DNA of 64,000 nt from NCBI GenBank assembly GCA_963754265.1, contig CAVWFB010000017.1, positions 173,535 through 237,534 of the forward strand, given 5' to 3'. A model generated the notes under the pieces. That model was given only the letters and a program-made list of their open reading frames with translations. It was not told the origin of the DNA and searched no databases. The position numbers and the translations under genes are program-made. This document shows positions 50,939-60,522 of the stretch, one piece after another (the first letter of the stretch is position 1; every line of letters starts with the position of its first letter). This stretch comes from AC-32 sp963754265. Lineage in GTDB: Bacteria > Actinomycetota > Thermoleophilia > Gaiellales > Gaiellaceae.

Positions 50939-52318
50939 TCAGCGGCGAGCTCCTGCGTGCATGGGCCGCAAGAAGAGGTTGACCGCCCGGTTTCCGATCT
51001 TCTCGCCGTGCTTTGTCCCCGTCTCGACCGCGTCGCGGAAGTGGAAGCCGACGTAGATGCGGGAGACCGCGTTCTCGTCGGCCGCCTGGGAGAAGCTGGT
51101 GAAGTGACGGAGCGTCGGCGAGGCGTCGCTGCACCTCTGTCCCGCGGGGAGCGTGAGGCTGCAGGCCGAGAAGCTCATCGTGTCGGTGTGGAAGAACCGC
51201 TTCAGAACCTGTGACGCGGTACCGCCTTCGACGGCGTGTCCCGAGTCGTAGTCTGGGATGGGCGGCGTCTCCACCAACGGGGTCCAGGTCGGGTCGGCAG
51301 TCGTCGCCGGGTTACCGTCGATGTCGGCCAGCCGGATAGCGGTGACCGGTCGCCAGAAGCGGTAGTGGTACTTCGCCTCGAAGGTGCCGATGTAGCCATC
51401 CGTCATGGCCAGGTTCAGCAGGCCGTACAGTCGCGCACTCTCCCAGAGGTCGAGTCCCTCGGCGGTCGCGGTGGCCCGGGCGATCCGGTTCCACATGAGT
51501 GGCGAGCTGTCGACCCAGAACAGGGCGATCTCGGTCTGGTCGCTTGTGCGGGCGCTGGGAGTGGTGACGTCATCGCCGCCGAGGCGCTGAATCTCGTTGA
51601 CGTCCGCGGCGTACTTGCGGCTGGTCAGCGAGTACGGCGGGCCCGGTCGGAACTGCGAGCCGTCTCTTCAGCACGAACGGGGTGAGGTCCTCGCCCAAAT
51701 GTGGGGCGAAGGCGAAGGGCGTGCCCGGCGTGTAGCGGTACTCGCCGGGGGCGCTGCCCTCCTGGTAGTTGGGGTCGACAGTGGGCGTGTCGAAGCCGTC
51801 CGCGGAACGCAGGGCCAGGATCGCTGCGGCGGCCGCCCCTCCGAGCGCGACTCCCCGAGTCTTCGCGGTCCCGTTCGGAATCGCCCCGAGCGCGGCCGCG
51901 TAGTCGGCTTCCACGCTGGCGATGCCCGCGCTGATGCAATCGGCGGGGAGGAAGAAGGAGAACGAGCCGAGAACCGGGACCAGAACGTCGCGAGCGGCTG
52001 CAGCCACCGCGGCGTCTGGCGAGGCCCGGGTGCCGCGGTCAGGCTCGCCGCATAGGGACGTGAGCGCCGGTCGATGCCGTTCAGCGCGTCGTGGATCGCC
52101 ACGTGCATCATCGCGTACATGCGCGCTTCCTGAGGCCCGTAGCCCCCGAGGATGCACGCAGCGATCGTTGCATCGCTGGCATTGGCGTTCCAGGTGGTGA
52201 CCGCGTTCGCTCCCGACGCCGGTTGGGACGCAGTCGCACTCGTGAGAAACACTCCGGCCGCCAGGCAGAGGGCAAGTCCGAGGAGTCGAATCCTGCGGAT
52301 CGGATGGATCACGTTCAT
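50939..52318 (-). CDS. Secreted vanadium-dependent haloperoxidase/PAP2-like protein (frameshifts)
   Basis: The signal peptide is LLGLALCLAAGVFLTSATA. The protein continues VTTWNANASDATIAACILGGYGPQEARMYAMMHVAIHDALNGIDRRSRPY. After a break near 52030: VLVPVLGSFSFFLPADCISAGIASVEADYAAAL, DGFDTPTVDPNYQEG and TPFAFAPHLGEDLTPFVLK. Breaks near 51655-51500 lead to MWNRIARATATAEGLDLWESARLYGLLNLAMTDGYI, HYRFWRPVTAIR, IPDYDSGHAVEGGTA and RIYVGFHFRDAVETG. RPVTAIR, SGH and the last His are the vanadate-binding residues of bacterial chloroperoxidase-like proteins. About 460 residues; it probably halogenates or acts on phosphate esters outside the cell. Confidence 0.83.
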
Positions 52319-52430
52319 CGTTTGCCACCTCCTTGCGCGGCCGGCTCGCCGGCGGCGGCCTGGCCGATTCGTCCGCTGCCCATGCTCCGTCCGGCCGCCG
52401 GGTGGAGTCCATACGTGAATCGGCGTATCT

Positions 52431-53477
52431 TTGGGTGGCCGTGCCTACCTCGCGCGAGGTGATGTGGAGCGAGTGCTCCGCTTCGTCGGCGAGGCCGAGA
52501 GCCTCGACGGCGACGATCCTTTCACCGAGCGACCTGCTCGTCGAATTGGGAGAGCTGGTTCGAGGCCGACTGGATCACCTACTTCGAGCGCGATCACCTC
52601 GGGCGCCACTTGTTCGAGGTAGGAAGACCGGATGAGCCGGAGTGATTGGGACGGGAGTGCTCTCGAGGACTGGGACGACGTCGACGCTGTACGGGAGCCC
52701 CTTCGGCCCGCACCGCCGGCAGCGGGTACTTAGGAGCGCTGCGAGTTTCGGACTTCCTCAGCTCAGCGCGAGCTTCACCGAACGCGTTTCTACGAGGTCG
52801 CGACTCCGCCCCCTCGGTGGTCGAGCACCAGCATGGAAGTAGAGATCCCCTCGCCGCCGTCCAGTGGAGGACGTTCTCCTTCTCGCGAACAGCGAGCGGG
52901 CTTTTAGCGAGCGCGACCGGCTCGTCGTCGATCTTGTCCAGCCGCACCTTGTCCGGCTCTGGCAAGCCGCGAGGGCGCGGCGAGAGCTGGCGGCGGCGCT
53001 CACCGGCCTCGAGCAGGCTGAGGCGCAGGAGTCCCGCGGGGTGATCGTGCTCGGCGCCCGCGGCGAGGTCGAGTACGCCTCGGAGCCGGCGCGCCGGCTC
53101 CTGCGCGAGTTCGCCCCGGACGCAGACGCTTGTCGAATGGTTCGAGTCCGGGAGTCGGCGCCCGCTCGTCCACCGCCTCGGCGAGCGCCGGCTGATCGTC
53201 GAGCGAGTCGGCGATGCGTTGCTCCTGGAGGAGAAGCGTGATGCCGTCAGCCTGACCGCACGCGAACGCGAGGTGCTCACGCTGGGTCGCGCGCGGCAAG
53301 ACGAACTCGGAGATCGCGCGCCTACTCTGGCTCGCCCCGAGTACGGTCGCCAAGCATCTCGAGAACATCTACGCCAAGCTCGGCGTGAAGACGCGGACGG
53401 CGGCAGTCGCGCGCTTCCTCGGCCCGATCGACGTCGAAGGCGGCGACCGACGAGAGCATCGTTTCGGCGCAGAGTAG
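52431..53477 (+). pseudogene. LuxR-family regulator gene, broken by many frameshifts
   Basis: Piecing frames together gives ARGDVERVLRFVGEAESLDGDDPFT, LLVELGELVEADWITYFERDHLGRHLFEVG, EPEWDGSALEDWDDVDAVR, VEDVLLLANSERAFSERDRLVVDLVQPHLVRLWQAARARRELAAAL, VIVLGARGEVEYASEPARRLL and the C-terminal helix-turn-helix LTAREREVLTL...SEIARLLWLAPSTVAKHLENIYAKLGVKTRTAAVARFL. This is a well-known actinobacterial LuxR type with an N-terminal GAF/PAS-like region. At least six frame changes occur in 1 kb. It may be a real pseudogene or a consensus problem. The CCCTC palindromes at 53495 and 53575 follow it immediately. Confidence 0.7.
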
Positions 53478-53494
53478 TAGATTGACGCGACGCC

Positions 53495-53510
53495 TCCCTC
53501 GATCGAGGGA
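53495..53510. promoter_or_regulatory. TCCCTCGATCGAGGGA palindrome, copy 2
   Basis: A perfect 16-bp palindrome followed by TGGGCTACG, 18 bp after the broken LuxR gene and about 140 bp before the NlpC/P60 gene. Confidence 0.45.
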
Positions 53511-53574
53511 TGGGCTACGCGTCCTCGAGCGAAGGCCGGAAACCCACATGACTACTGCGCCCGCGCTGTGCGGA

Positions 53575-53590
53575 TCCCTCGAATGAGGGA
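53575..53590. promoter_or_regulatory. TCCCTCGAATGAGGGA element, copy 3
   Basis: The same half sites as copy 2 (TCCCTC...GAGGGA) followed by TGCCCC, 46 bp before the NlpC/P60 start. The spacing from copy 2 is exactly 80 bp. Candidate operator for a LuxR-type protein. Confidence 0.45.
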
Positions 53591-53636
53591 TGCCCCTTCC
53601 CCTTAAGGCCGACCGGGTGCCGCCGATGCAGGCCCG

Positions 53637-54116
53637 GTGCGCCGCCCGCTCTACGTTTTTGTGCTGGTCGTAACCATCGCTGCCAGCCTCCCCGCATCCG
53701 CCCTTTCGGCAGTCATCTGGCCCGCTCCGCGAAAGCCCGGCCATGTCTCCAAGGCTCGGAAGCTCGCCCGCAAGGTGGTCGCTTACGCCCGCCACCAGGT
53801 CGGCGTCCCCTACAGCTGGGGCGGCACCTCGCCCAGCACGGGCTTCGACTGCTCGGGGCTCGTCTATGCGTCCTACCGCTCGATCGGAAAGGCGATTCCG
53901 CGCTCGAGCTGGGATCAGCTGCACGTGGGCCGGCCGGTCGGCTTCGCCGGGCTACGGCCGGGCGACCTGCTCTTCACGGAGGGCGGCGGCCACGTCCAGC
54001 TCGTCGTCTCGAAGAGCGCCGCGATCTCGGCGCCGCAGACGGGCGAGCGCGTCCGCTACGTGCCGCTGGTGGAGCTCCGCCCGGAGTTCGCCGGCGCTCG
54101 GCGCCTGCTCAAGTAG
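53637..54116 (+). CDS. Secreted NlpC/P60 peptidoglycan hydrolase
   Basis: 159 residues from GTG 53637. Signal peptide LYVFVLVVTIAASLPASALSA. The C40 peptidase core is VVAYARHQVGVPYSWGGTSPSTGFDCSGLVYASY (catalytic Cys in FDCSGL), LRPGDLLFTEGGGHVQLVV (His) and ISAPQTGERVRYVPL. There is no extra wall-binding domain. It cleaves peptide stems of peptidoglycan outside the membrane. Two CCCTC palindromes lie upstream. Confidence 0.9.
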   Translation: MRRPLYVFVLVVTIAASLPASALSAVIWPAPRKPGHVSKARKLARKVVAYARHQVGVPYSWGGTSPSTGFDCSGLVYASYRSIGKAIPRSSWDQLHVGRPVGFAGLRPGDLLFTEGGGHVQLVVSKSAAISAPQTGERVRYVPLVELRPEFAGARRLLK

Positions 54117-54176
54117 TCAGAGGTTCCGCCGGTCGCGCTATGGACGGCGTGAGAACCTTCCCCGCGGACCCGACCG

Positions 54177-55229
54177 ATGCGCTTCAGCTGCCAACTCCTG
54201 CCCGAGCATCCGCTTCCGAAGCTGGTCGACGTCATCGCGCTCGCGGACGAGCTCGGCTTCGAGGCCTGCTACAGCGCCGACGAGACGTACCACAAGGACA
54301 TGTGGATCCTCTTCGCGGCCGCGACCGAGCGCACGAGCCGGATCCGCTTCGGCCCGGAGGTCTCGGGGGTGATCCTGCGCGACCCGACCCTGATCGCCCA
54401 GCAGGCGGCGACGCTCGACGAGCTCACGGGCGGCCGCGCCGAGGTGGTCTTCTCGATCGGAAACGTCGCGCTGCTCGACCAGTACGGGGTGGAGTGGAAG
54501 GGAACCCGTCCACTCGCCCGCCTGCGCGAGGCGCACCACGTGATGCGGACGTTCCTTGACGAGGGAACGATCGACTTCCATGGGGACTTCTATCGCTACA
54601 GCGGCCTCTTCACGGCCGCGAGGCCGGTGCAGAGCCACCTGCCGCTCAAGCTCGGCGCCATGCGCGGGCCGGGCTCGTTCCGGCTCGCGGGGGAGATTGC
54701 GGACGGAGTCCACGTTGCCTGCGCTCATTCGGCCGAGGCGCTCCGTTTCGCCGCCGACGCCGTGCGGGAGGGAGCGGCGCGGGTTAGCCGCATGCTGGAC
54801 GACGGGTTCGACTTCTGCGCCTCGATCCTCGGCGCCATCTCCCGCGACGGGGCGGCCGCGAAGGAGGGCGCACGGGTCGCAGCCGCGTTCTACATCTCGT
54901 CGATGGCGCCCGAGCTCGTCGAGCGCCACGGCATTCCGTTCGAGGAGGTCCGACCCGTCGTCGAGGCCTTTGGTCGCGGGGACGTCGACGGAGCGCTGGA
55001 GCTCGTTCCCCTCGAGCTAGGTGAGCGGCTGTCGCTGGCCGGCACCTCGGATGAGTGGATCGAGCGGATCCGGCAGGACTTCGCCGGCAACGGGTACGAC
55101 CACATCGCGCTCGGGCTTGCCGACCCGTACCTCGTGGAGAGCTGGTCTGGCCGCACCGTCGACGGGCTTCCGTCGCTGAGCGAGCAGCTTCAGCTGATCC
55201 ACGACGAGGTCGTGCCGGCGTTTCGCTAG
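54177..55229 (+). CDS. F420-dependent LLM-class oxidoreductase
   Basis: 350 residues, (beta/alpha)8 luciferase-like fold: FSCQLLPEHPLPKLVDVIALADELGFEACYSADETYHKD, RTSRIRFGPEVSGVILRDPTLIAQQAATLDELTGGRAEVVFSIG, PLKLGAMRGPGSFRLAGEIADGVHVA and GTSDEWIERIRQDFAGNGYDHIALG. The pattern is closest to the methylenetetrahydromethanopterin-reductase-like, F420-using branch. The F420 operon at 5406-8213 makes F420 the likely cofactor instead of FMN (inference). The substrate is unknown. Confidence 0.87.
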   Translation: MRFSCQLLPEHPLPKLVDVIALADELGFEACYSADETYHKDMWILFAAATERTSRIRFGPEVSGVILRDPTLIAQQAATLDELTGGRAEVVFSIGNVALLDQYGVEWKGTRPLARLREAHHVMRTFLDEGTIDFHGDFYRYSGLFTAARPVQSHLPLKLGAMRGPGSFRLAGEIADGVHVACAHSAEALRFAADAVREGAARVSRMLDDGFDFCASILGAISRDGAAAKEGARVAAAFYISSMAPELVERHGIPFEEVRPVVEAFGRGDVDGALELVPLELGERLSLAGTSDEWIERIRQDFAGNGYDHIALGLADPYLVESWSGRTVDGLPSLSEQLQLIHDEVVPAFR

Positions 55230-55267
55230 GTCTGTCGGAAACGAACCCGACAGCCGCTCGGTCGCGA

Positions 55268-57142
55268 CTACAGGTGCCGCGCGAGCCAGTCTTTCGTCCG
55301 GTTCCACGAGTCGATCTGGTGCTCGCGCTCGGTCCAGCCGTGGCCCTCGCGCGGGTAGACGACCAGCTCCGTCTCGCATCCCGCCTCGACCAGCGCGTTG
55401 TAGAACTCGACGGCCTGGGACAGCGGCGTGCAGAGGTCGTCCTCGCCGTGGAGGATCAGCGTCGGCGTGCGGCTCTTGCCCGCGTGATAGACGGGAGAGC
55501 GCCGCGTGTAGTCCCCCTGCGCGTCGTACGGGTCGGCCTGGAGATAGAGCCGGTCGAACTGCCCGATGTTGGTGGTCGAGTGGAAGCTGACCCAGTCGGT
55601 CACCACAGCCTCCGGGATCGCCGCGGCGAAGCGGTCGGTCTGGGTCACCGCCCAGCAGGCCATGAAGCCGCCGTAGCTTCCGCCGGTGATCGCCACGCGC
55701 CCGTCGTCGACGATCCCGTCGCGCACGAGCGCGTCGATCCCCGTGAGGATGTCCTGAAAGTCGCCGCCGCCCATGTCGCCGAGGTTCGCCTCCGCGAACT
55801 CCGGGCCCCAGCCGACGCTGCCGCGCACGTTCGGGAGGAGCGTCGCGTAGCCCTCGGACGCGAGCAGCTGCACGAGACCGGCCGCGGGCGCGAACATCCA
55901 TGACCACGCACCGGTCGGGCCGCCGTGGACGAGCACGACGAGCGGGCGCGGACCGTTGACGTCCCCGCGCGGCAGCGCGAGCAGCCCTTCGATCTCGAGG
56001 CCGTCGTTCGACGACCAGCGGTAGGCGCGCCAGTCGATGTTCGCGAGCCGGGGCGCGACCTCGGCGTTGAGGTTCGTCAGCGTCCGCCGCTTGCCGTCCT
56101 CCCAGAGCACGACCTCGGCCGCCTCGTCGGCGCTCTCGCAGGTCGCGGCGGCGCGCGAGCCGTCCGCGCTGACCGCGAGTCCAGGCGAGTATCGAGGCCC
56201 GAGCGTGCACTCGCCGCCCGCGAGCTCCTCGTAGGAGCCGTCGAGCGAGAGCCGGCCGGCGAACGTGCCGGCGCCGCGGTAGCCCGCGACCCAGAGGGTG
56301 TCCTCGTCGGCGAACTCGATCCACGTCGCATGCAGCTCCGGCGCAATCGGCCCGCGGCCGAGGACATTGACGGTGCCGGCAAGCGTGCCGCGGTCGGACG
56401 AGAAGCCCTCGACGAACGCGACCTGCCCGCCCGGAGAGATCCGCGGCGCCTGCAGCTGCCACTTCGGCGTGTGGACGCGCTCGACCGCGAGCGCGTCGAG
56501 GTCGATCAGGCCGACCCACGCGTCGTACCAGGCGCTCTCCGACGGCTCGTCGGTGCAGACCGCGACGGCCTTCCCGCCGGCCCAGCCGACCTCGAACACG
56601 TTGACGCCGCTCGGCGTGACGTCGCGGGTGTCGCCGGTTGCCGCGTCGACGAGCCAGAGGCGCCGCCAGAACAGCGCGGGCCGGAAGACCTTCGGGTCCT
56701 GTTGCTCCGCGCCCGCCTCCTGGATCTTGGTCGCCGACTGCGCGCCTGCACGGTCGGCCCCGAGGTCGGCGGCGAGCACGAGCAGGCGCGTTCCGTCGGG
56801 CGACCAGTGGATGTCCTCGACCGAGCCCGGGATCTCGCCGAGCTCGCGGTCGTCGACCCGGAGCGAGAGCCGCCCCTCGTGTCCGCGGTCGGACGCGAAG
56901 GCGAGGCGCGACCCGTCCGGCGAGAAGCGTGGGAGCGCACCGGCCTCTCCCGGCCGCAGCTCCCCGCCGACGTCGCCCACCCACAGGCGAGTCTCGATCG
57001 GCTTCCCCTGCTCGCGGAACGAGGCCGAGACGGCGAACGCGATGCGCGATCCGTCAGGCGAGAGCGCGACCTCGTTCGGCCGCAGCAACTCCATGACGAG
57101 CTCGGGCGTGACCTCGCCGGCGGACATGGCGACGGCATCCAT
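55268..57142 (-). CDS. S9-family serine peptidase (prolyl oligopeptidase/acylaminoacyl type)
   Basis: 624 residues, intact. The N-terminal two thirds are a propeller (LRPNEVALSPDGSRIAFAVSASF, LPRFSPDGSRLAFASDRG, IHWSPDGTRLLVLAADLG). The C-terminal hydrolase domain has PLVVLVHGGPTGAWSWMF, ITGGSYGGFMACWAVTQTDRF (nucleophile Ser in GGSYGG), PTLILHGEDDLCTPLSQAVEFYNAL (Asp) and VVYPREGHGWTER (His). There is no signal peptide, so it is a cytosolic oligopeptidase. A TAGCAT -10 8 nt before ATG 57142 supports that start over the internal ATG at 57124. Confidence 0.93.
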   Translation of the reverse strand: MDAVAMSAGEVTPELVMELLRPNEVALSPDGSRIAFAVSASFREQGKPIETRLWVGDVGGELRPGEAGALPRFSPDGSRLAFASDRGHEGRLSLRVDDRELGEIPGSVEDIHWSPDGTRLLVLAADLGADRAGAQSATKIQEAGAEQQDPKVFRPALFWRRLWLVDAATGDTRDVTPSGVNVFEVGWAGGKAVAVCTDEPSESAWYDAWVGLIDLDALAVERVHTPKWQLQAPRISPGGQVAFVEGFSSDRGTLAGTVNVLGRGPIAPELHATWIEFADEDTLWVAGYRGAGTFAGRLSLDGSYEELAGGECTLGPRYSPGLAVSADGSRAAATCESADEAAEVVLWEDGKRRTLTNLNAEVAPRLANIDWRAYRWSSNDGLEIEGLLALPRGDVNGPRPLVVLVHGGPTGAWSWMFAPAAGLVQLLASEGYATLLPNVRGSVGWGPEFAEANLGDMGGGDFQDILTGIDALVRDGIVDDGRVAITGGSYGGFMACWAVTQTDRFAAAIPEAVVTDWVSFHSTTNIGQFDRLYLQADPYDAQGDYTRRSPVYHAGKSRTPTLILHGEDDLCTPLSQAVEFYNALVEAGCETELVVYPREGHGWTEREHQIDSWNRTKDWLARHL

Positions 57143-57150
57143 GCCCCGCG

Positions 57151-57156
57151 ATGCTA
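57151..57156 (-). promoter_or_regulatory. Probable leaderless -10 element of the S9 peptidase gene
   Basis: TAGCAT on the reverse strand ends 8 nt before ATG 57142. Confidence 0.45.
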
Positions 57157-57169
57157 ACGAGCTGGAGCG

Positions 57170-57400
57170 CTAGCGATCTAGGTCAGCGATCGAGGAACTA
57201 ACAGGCTGTCCCTCGACATCACTAGCGACATGCTCTTCACCATCAGCCGACGGGACGATTGCGTCGGTCTGCTCGGCGTCAGGGCCGGCTTGGCGCTCGG
57301 CTGCGGCCGCTTGCTTCCGCTCGCGCTTGAGCCTGCGCTTCTCTTCGATCGCACGCTCGCGGGCGTGCTTCCCAAATGTCTGCCGCTTCTTCTTGCCCAT
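57170..57400 (-). CDS. Small highly basic hypothetical protein
   Basis: 76 residues from ATG 57400 (MGKKKRQTFGKHARERAIEEKRRLKRERKQAAAAERQAG). A Lys/Arg-rich helical N-terminus is followed by an acidic, probably unstructured tail (EQTDAIVPSADGEEHVASDVEG). This looks like the small nucleic-acid- or ribosome-associated basic proteins often found near csp genes in actinobacteria. It lies downstream of the cold-shock gene on the same strand, separated by a strong hairpin. Confidence 0.65.
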   Translation of the reverse strand: MGKKKRQTFGKHARERAIEEKRRLKRERKQAAAAERQAGPDAEQTDAIVPSADGEEHVASDVEGQPVSSSIADLDR

Positions 57401-57430
57401 TTGCCCTTTGCGGTCCTTTGGTATGAGGCC

Positions 57431-57455
57431 GCGCGCGCCGCTGAGCGGCGCGCGC
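57431..57455 (-). terminator. GC-rich hairpin between the cold-shock gene and the basic-protein gene
   Basis: GCGCGCGCCGC and GCGGCGCGCGC pair with a TGA loop (11 bp), 10 bp beyond the csp stop. Terminator or attenuator. Confidence 0.55.
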
Positions 57456-57465
57456 ATGCGCTCGG

Positions 57466-57672
57466 TTAACCCTGCTGAATGACGTTCTTGGCCTCTGGGC
57501 CCTTGTCACCCTCGGCCGCTTCGTACTCGACCTTCGCGCCCTCGGTCAGTGACTTGAAGCCGTCACCCGCGATCGCGCTGTGGTGGACGAAGAGATCCTT
57601 GCCCGAATCCTCGGGCTCGATGAACCCATAACCCTTGGAGTCGTTGAACCACTTCACTGTTCCTGTCGCCAT
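57466..57672 (-). CDS. cspA: Cold-shock protein, CspA family
   Basis: 68 residues, canonical: TGTVKWFNDSKGYGFIEPEDSGKDLFVHHSAIAGDGFKSL, then TEGAKVEYEAAEGDKGPEAKNV. Both RNP motifs (KGYGFI and DLFVHHS) are present. It binds single-stranded RNA/DNA and melts mRNA structure. The leader carries TAGGAGGAGGTGTTTTT, a very strong ribosome site, and the same leader recurs at 60522-60537 in front of a broken fragment. Confidence 0.95.
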   Translation of the reverse strand: MATGTVKWFNDSKGYGFIEPEDSGKDLFVHHSAIAGDGFKSLTEGAKVEYEAAEGDKGPEAKNVIQQG

Positions 57673-57766
57673 AGAAAAACACCTCCTCCTACCTTCACGA
57701 ACGGTAGATGGGAGGCGTTTGCCGACCAGGTACTCGCTCTGTTGAGCTTCCACCGTAGCTTAGATC

Positions 57767-57794
57767 GGAGGAGGCGGGTTGCCCCGCCTCCTCC
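57767..57794 (-). terminator. Hairpin after the GH3 gene
   Basis: GGAGGAGGCGGG and CCCGCCTCCTCC form a 12-bp stem with a 4-nt loop, 10 bp beyond the GH3 stop on the reverse strand. Confidence 0.65.
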
Positions 57795-57803
57795 TTGTTG
57801 CCG

Positions 57804-60201
57804 TCAGCCGACCGTGAAGTCGGCGCTCATCGAGCCGACTTGCACCTGGTACTGCCCACGTTCCACGGCGCGCGGGCCGCTGCCGTCGATGTCGCCGACG
57901 GTCACCGCGAGCAGGGAGACCGGGAACGAGACGTGCACGGTCTGGGACTCGCCGGCGGCGAGTTCGATTCTCGTCCAGCCGACGAGCCGCTGCGGCGGCG
58001 CGAGCACCGTGCTCACGGGCTGGTGCACGTAGACCGGGACGACCGTCGTCCCGGCGCGGGTGCCGGTGTTCGAGACCGTGAACGTCGCGGTCTCGGTCCC
58101 GCGCCGCGAGACCGAGCTCGGCGACGCGGAGAGCGCACTGGTCTCGAACGTCGTGTACGAGAGCCCGAAGCCGAACGCCCAGCGCGGGTTGTAACCCGAG
58201 CCCGGGCCGGAGTTCGTCCCGGGCAGCTGGTCGAAGAACTTCGGCTCGTCACCCGGGGTCGACGGGCCGCCGCTGTCGAAGTCGCCGGCGTTGTGGTCGG
58301 ACGCGGACGGCCAAGTGACCGGCAAATGGCCGCTCGGGTTGACCGTGCCGAAGAGCACGTCGGCGACCGCTCCGCCGCCCTCCGTGCCGGGTAGGTAGGC
58401 CATCAGGATCGCGCCGAGCTCCGTCGACGATCGAGTCGGGCCCGAAGCCCAGCGGCCGGCCTGCGATCATCACGACGATCACCGGCTTGCCGGTCGCCTC
58501 GAGCGCCGCGATCAGCTTCTGCTGGTCGGCCGGGAGCACCGGATCGGGCCGGTCGCCCAGGCCTTCCGCGTACGCCCGCTCGCCCACCACGACCACGGCC
58601 GCGTCGGCTGTCCCAGCCGCCGCGACCGCCGCCTGGATCTGCGCGTCCGAGACGGTCTGGTCGGTCGGCACCGAGGTGACGTTCGGGTCTGCGGCCTGCA
58701 AACCGTCCAGCACCGTCGTCGCCGGCGGGATCTGGTCGGGCGGCCCCATGCAGCAGACGTGGTTGCCCGCGTCGAAGACGCCCTGCCAGCTGACGCTCCA
58801 GCCGCCGAGCTGGTTGTTGACGCGGTTCATGCTCGGGCCGGTCACGACGAGGTGCGCGCTCGTCGAGAGCGGCAACGTCGGGCCCTGGTTGCGCAGCAGC
58901 GTGATCGACTCGTCCGCCGCCTTGCGCGCGAGCGCCTTGTTCGCCTCGACCGCCGCGTCGGCCGCGGCCGGGTCGACGTACGGGTGGTCGAACAGCCCGA
59001 GCTGGAACTTCAGGCGCAGGATCCGCCGCACCGAGTCGTCGATGCGGTGCTTCGAGACGATGCCCTTCTGCACGTCCTGGATCAGGCCGTTGTTCCAGCC
59101 GACGTAGTCGAACGGGGTCATGCTCACGTCGATCCCCGCGTTGACCGCCTTCGCGATCGCGCCGGGGAAGTCCGCCGCGACGTGGTAGGTGGTCTGCAGC
59201 GCGGGCACGTCGCCGTAGTCGCTGATCACGACACCCTTGAAGCCGAGCCGGTGGCGCAGCTCCTCGGTGATCAGGAAGTGCGAGCCCGTTGCCGGGATGT
59301 TGTTGATCGAGCCGGAGTCGATCATCACGGTCGACGCACCGGCGTCGATGCCGCCCGCGTAGGCCGGCATGAAGATGTCCTGCAGGTACCGGATCGGCAG
59401 CTGCGCCTCGACCCGGTCGTGCCCGTTGATGGACTGCGAGTAGCCGGCGAAGTGCTTGACCGTCGCCGCGACCTGCGGCGAGTCGAAGCCGCCGCCCTGG
59501 ATGCCGCGGATGTTCGCGGCGCCGAGCGCGGCCGCGAGCTGCGGCTCCTCGGCCCAGGTCTCGTAGTAGCGGCCCCAGCGGTTGTCGCGGGCCAGGTCCT
59601 GGACGGGCGCGAAGTCCCAGTTCCCGCCGGTCGCGAGCAGCTGCTCACGCGTCGCGGCGCCCGCGGCCTGCGCGAGGTCGGTGTCCCAGGTCGCGCCCAT
59701 CCCGATCGACTGCGGGAAGAGCGTCGCCTTGTAGGGGTGGCCGAAGCCGTGCACCGCGTCCACGCCGTAGATGACCGGGATGTGCAGCCGTGAGTGCTCG
59801 ACCGCGTAGTGCTGGATCGTGTTGTACTGCTCGGCCCAGCCGTGACCCGTGTTGTCGATCGGGTTGTCGGTGCCGCCCGACAGGATCGAGCCCGTCTTGT
59901 AGTCGATCAGCGTTCGCTGCAGGCAGGTGGTCTGCAGCGGATCGTTGTTGCCGCCGGCGTTGTTGCAGTCGCCGTTGGCCGGTGAGGCTGTGTCGCGCAG
60001 CTTGCCGATCACGATCTGGTCCATCTGCCCGACCTTCTCCTCGAGCGTCATCCGGCCGAGCAGGTCGTTGACCCGGCTGTCGATGGACGCGTGCGAGTTC
60101 AGGTAGGTCGGCGTACCGGCACCGGGCGCGGCCGCCGTGATGAACAGGGTCGCGAGCGCAAGCGCGATCAGCCCGCCGGCCGCAGTGAGCATGCGGCTCA
60201 T
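57804..60201 (-). CDS. Secreted glycoside hydrolase family 3 (beta-glucosidase type), one frameshift
   Basis: About 799 residues. Signal peptide LIALALATLFITAAAPGAGT. The GH3 N-terminal domain shows RMTLEEKVGQM, IPVIYGVDAVHGFGHPYKATLFPQSIGMGATWD, KHFAGYSQSINGHDR and GFKGVVISDYGDVPAL with the nucleophile Asp. The GH3 C domain has ADESITLLRNQGPTLPLS and VVMIAGRPLGFG. A break near 58420 leads to AYLPGTEGGGAVADVLFG, HLPVTWP, RWAFGFGLSYTTFE and a fibronectin III-like tail (ATFTVSNTGTRAGTTVVPVYV). It degrades beta-glucosides outside the cell. Confidence 0.93.
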
Positions 60202-60368
60202 CGGTCCTCCTCTCCTAGGTCTTCGAGGGTGCGGTCGCCGAAGACCAACCCGGCTGCCGCAGCAACGATGTGACGGCTTCGTCTCGTTGCCCCTCGCTTC
60301 CGGCGGCGCGCGTCGCCGCCAACCTCTAGCAGCTACCGCATCGGACGTTTCCTAAACGGATCCTCGAG

Positions 60369-60522
60369 CTAGAGCCCGGTCTCGACCCGTACGCGACCTT
60401 CGGCGGCGGCCCTCTTGAGCGCGGCGTAGTCCCGTTCGTTCTGGTCTGGGTAGGTCTCCGCGAACGACGACAGCGCGCGGCAGTCCTTGTAGAAGCCCAT
60501 CGGTGCTGTTCACTGTCGCCAT
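60369..60522 (-). pseudogene. Chimeric remnant: csp leader and start joined to the tail of a DUF2252 gene
   Basis: The reverse strand has the csp leader TAGGAGGAGGTGTTTT, then ATG GCG ACA GTG AA, which equals the csp start minus six bases, followed by a second frame from ATG 60500. That frame reads MGFYKDCRALSSFAETYPDQ, then NERDYAALKRAAAEGRVRVE, ending at 60369. The latter matches the C-terminal YADQNERDYAAL signature of DUF2252 proteins. Both parents are incomplete, so this looks like a deletion scar that fused two genes. A 43-residue peptide could still be made. Confidence 0.6.

Noticed and set aside
60369..60522. A second cold-shock gene
   Set aside because: Only the leader and about five codons resemble csp; neither RNP motif is present.
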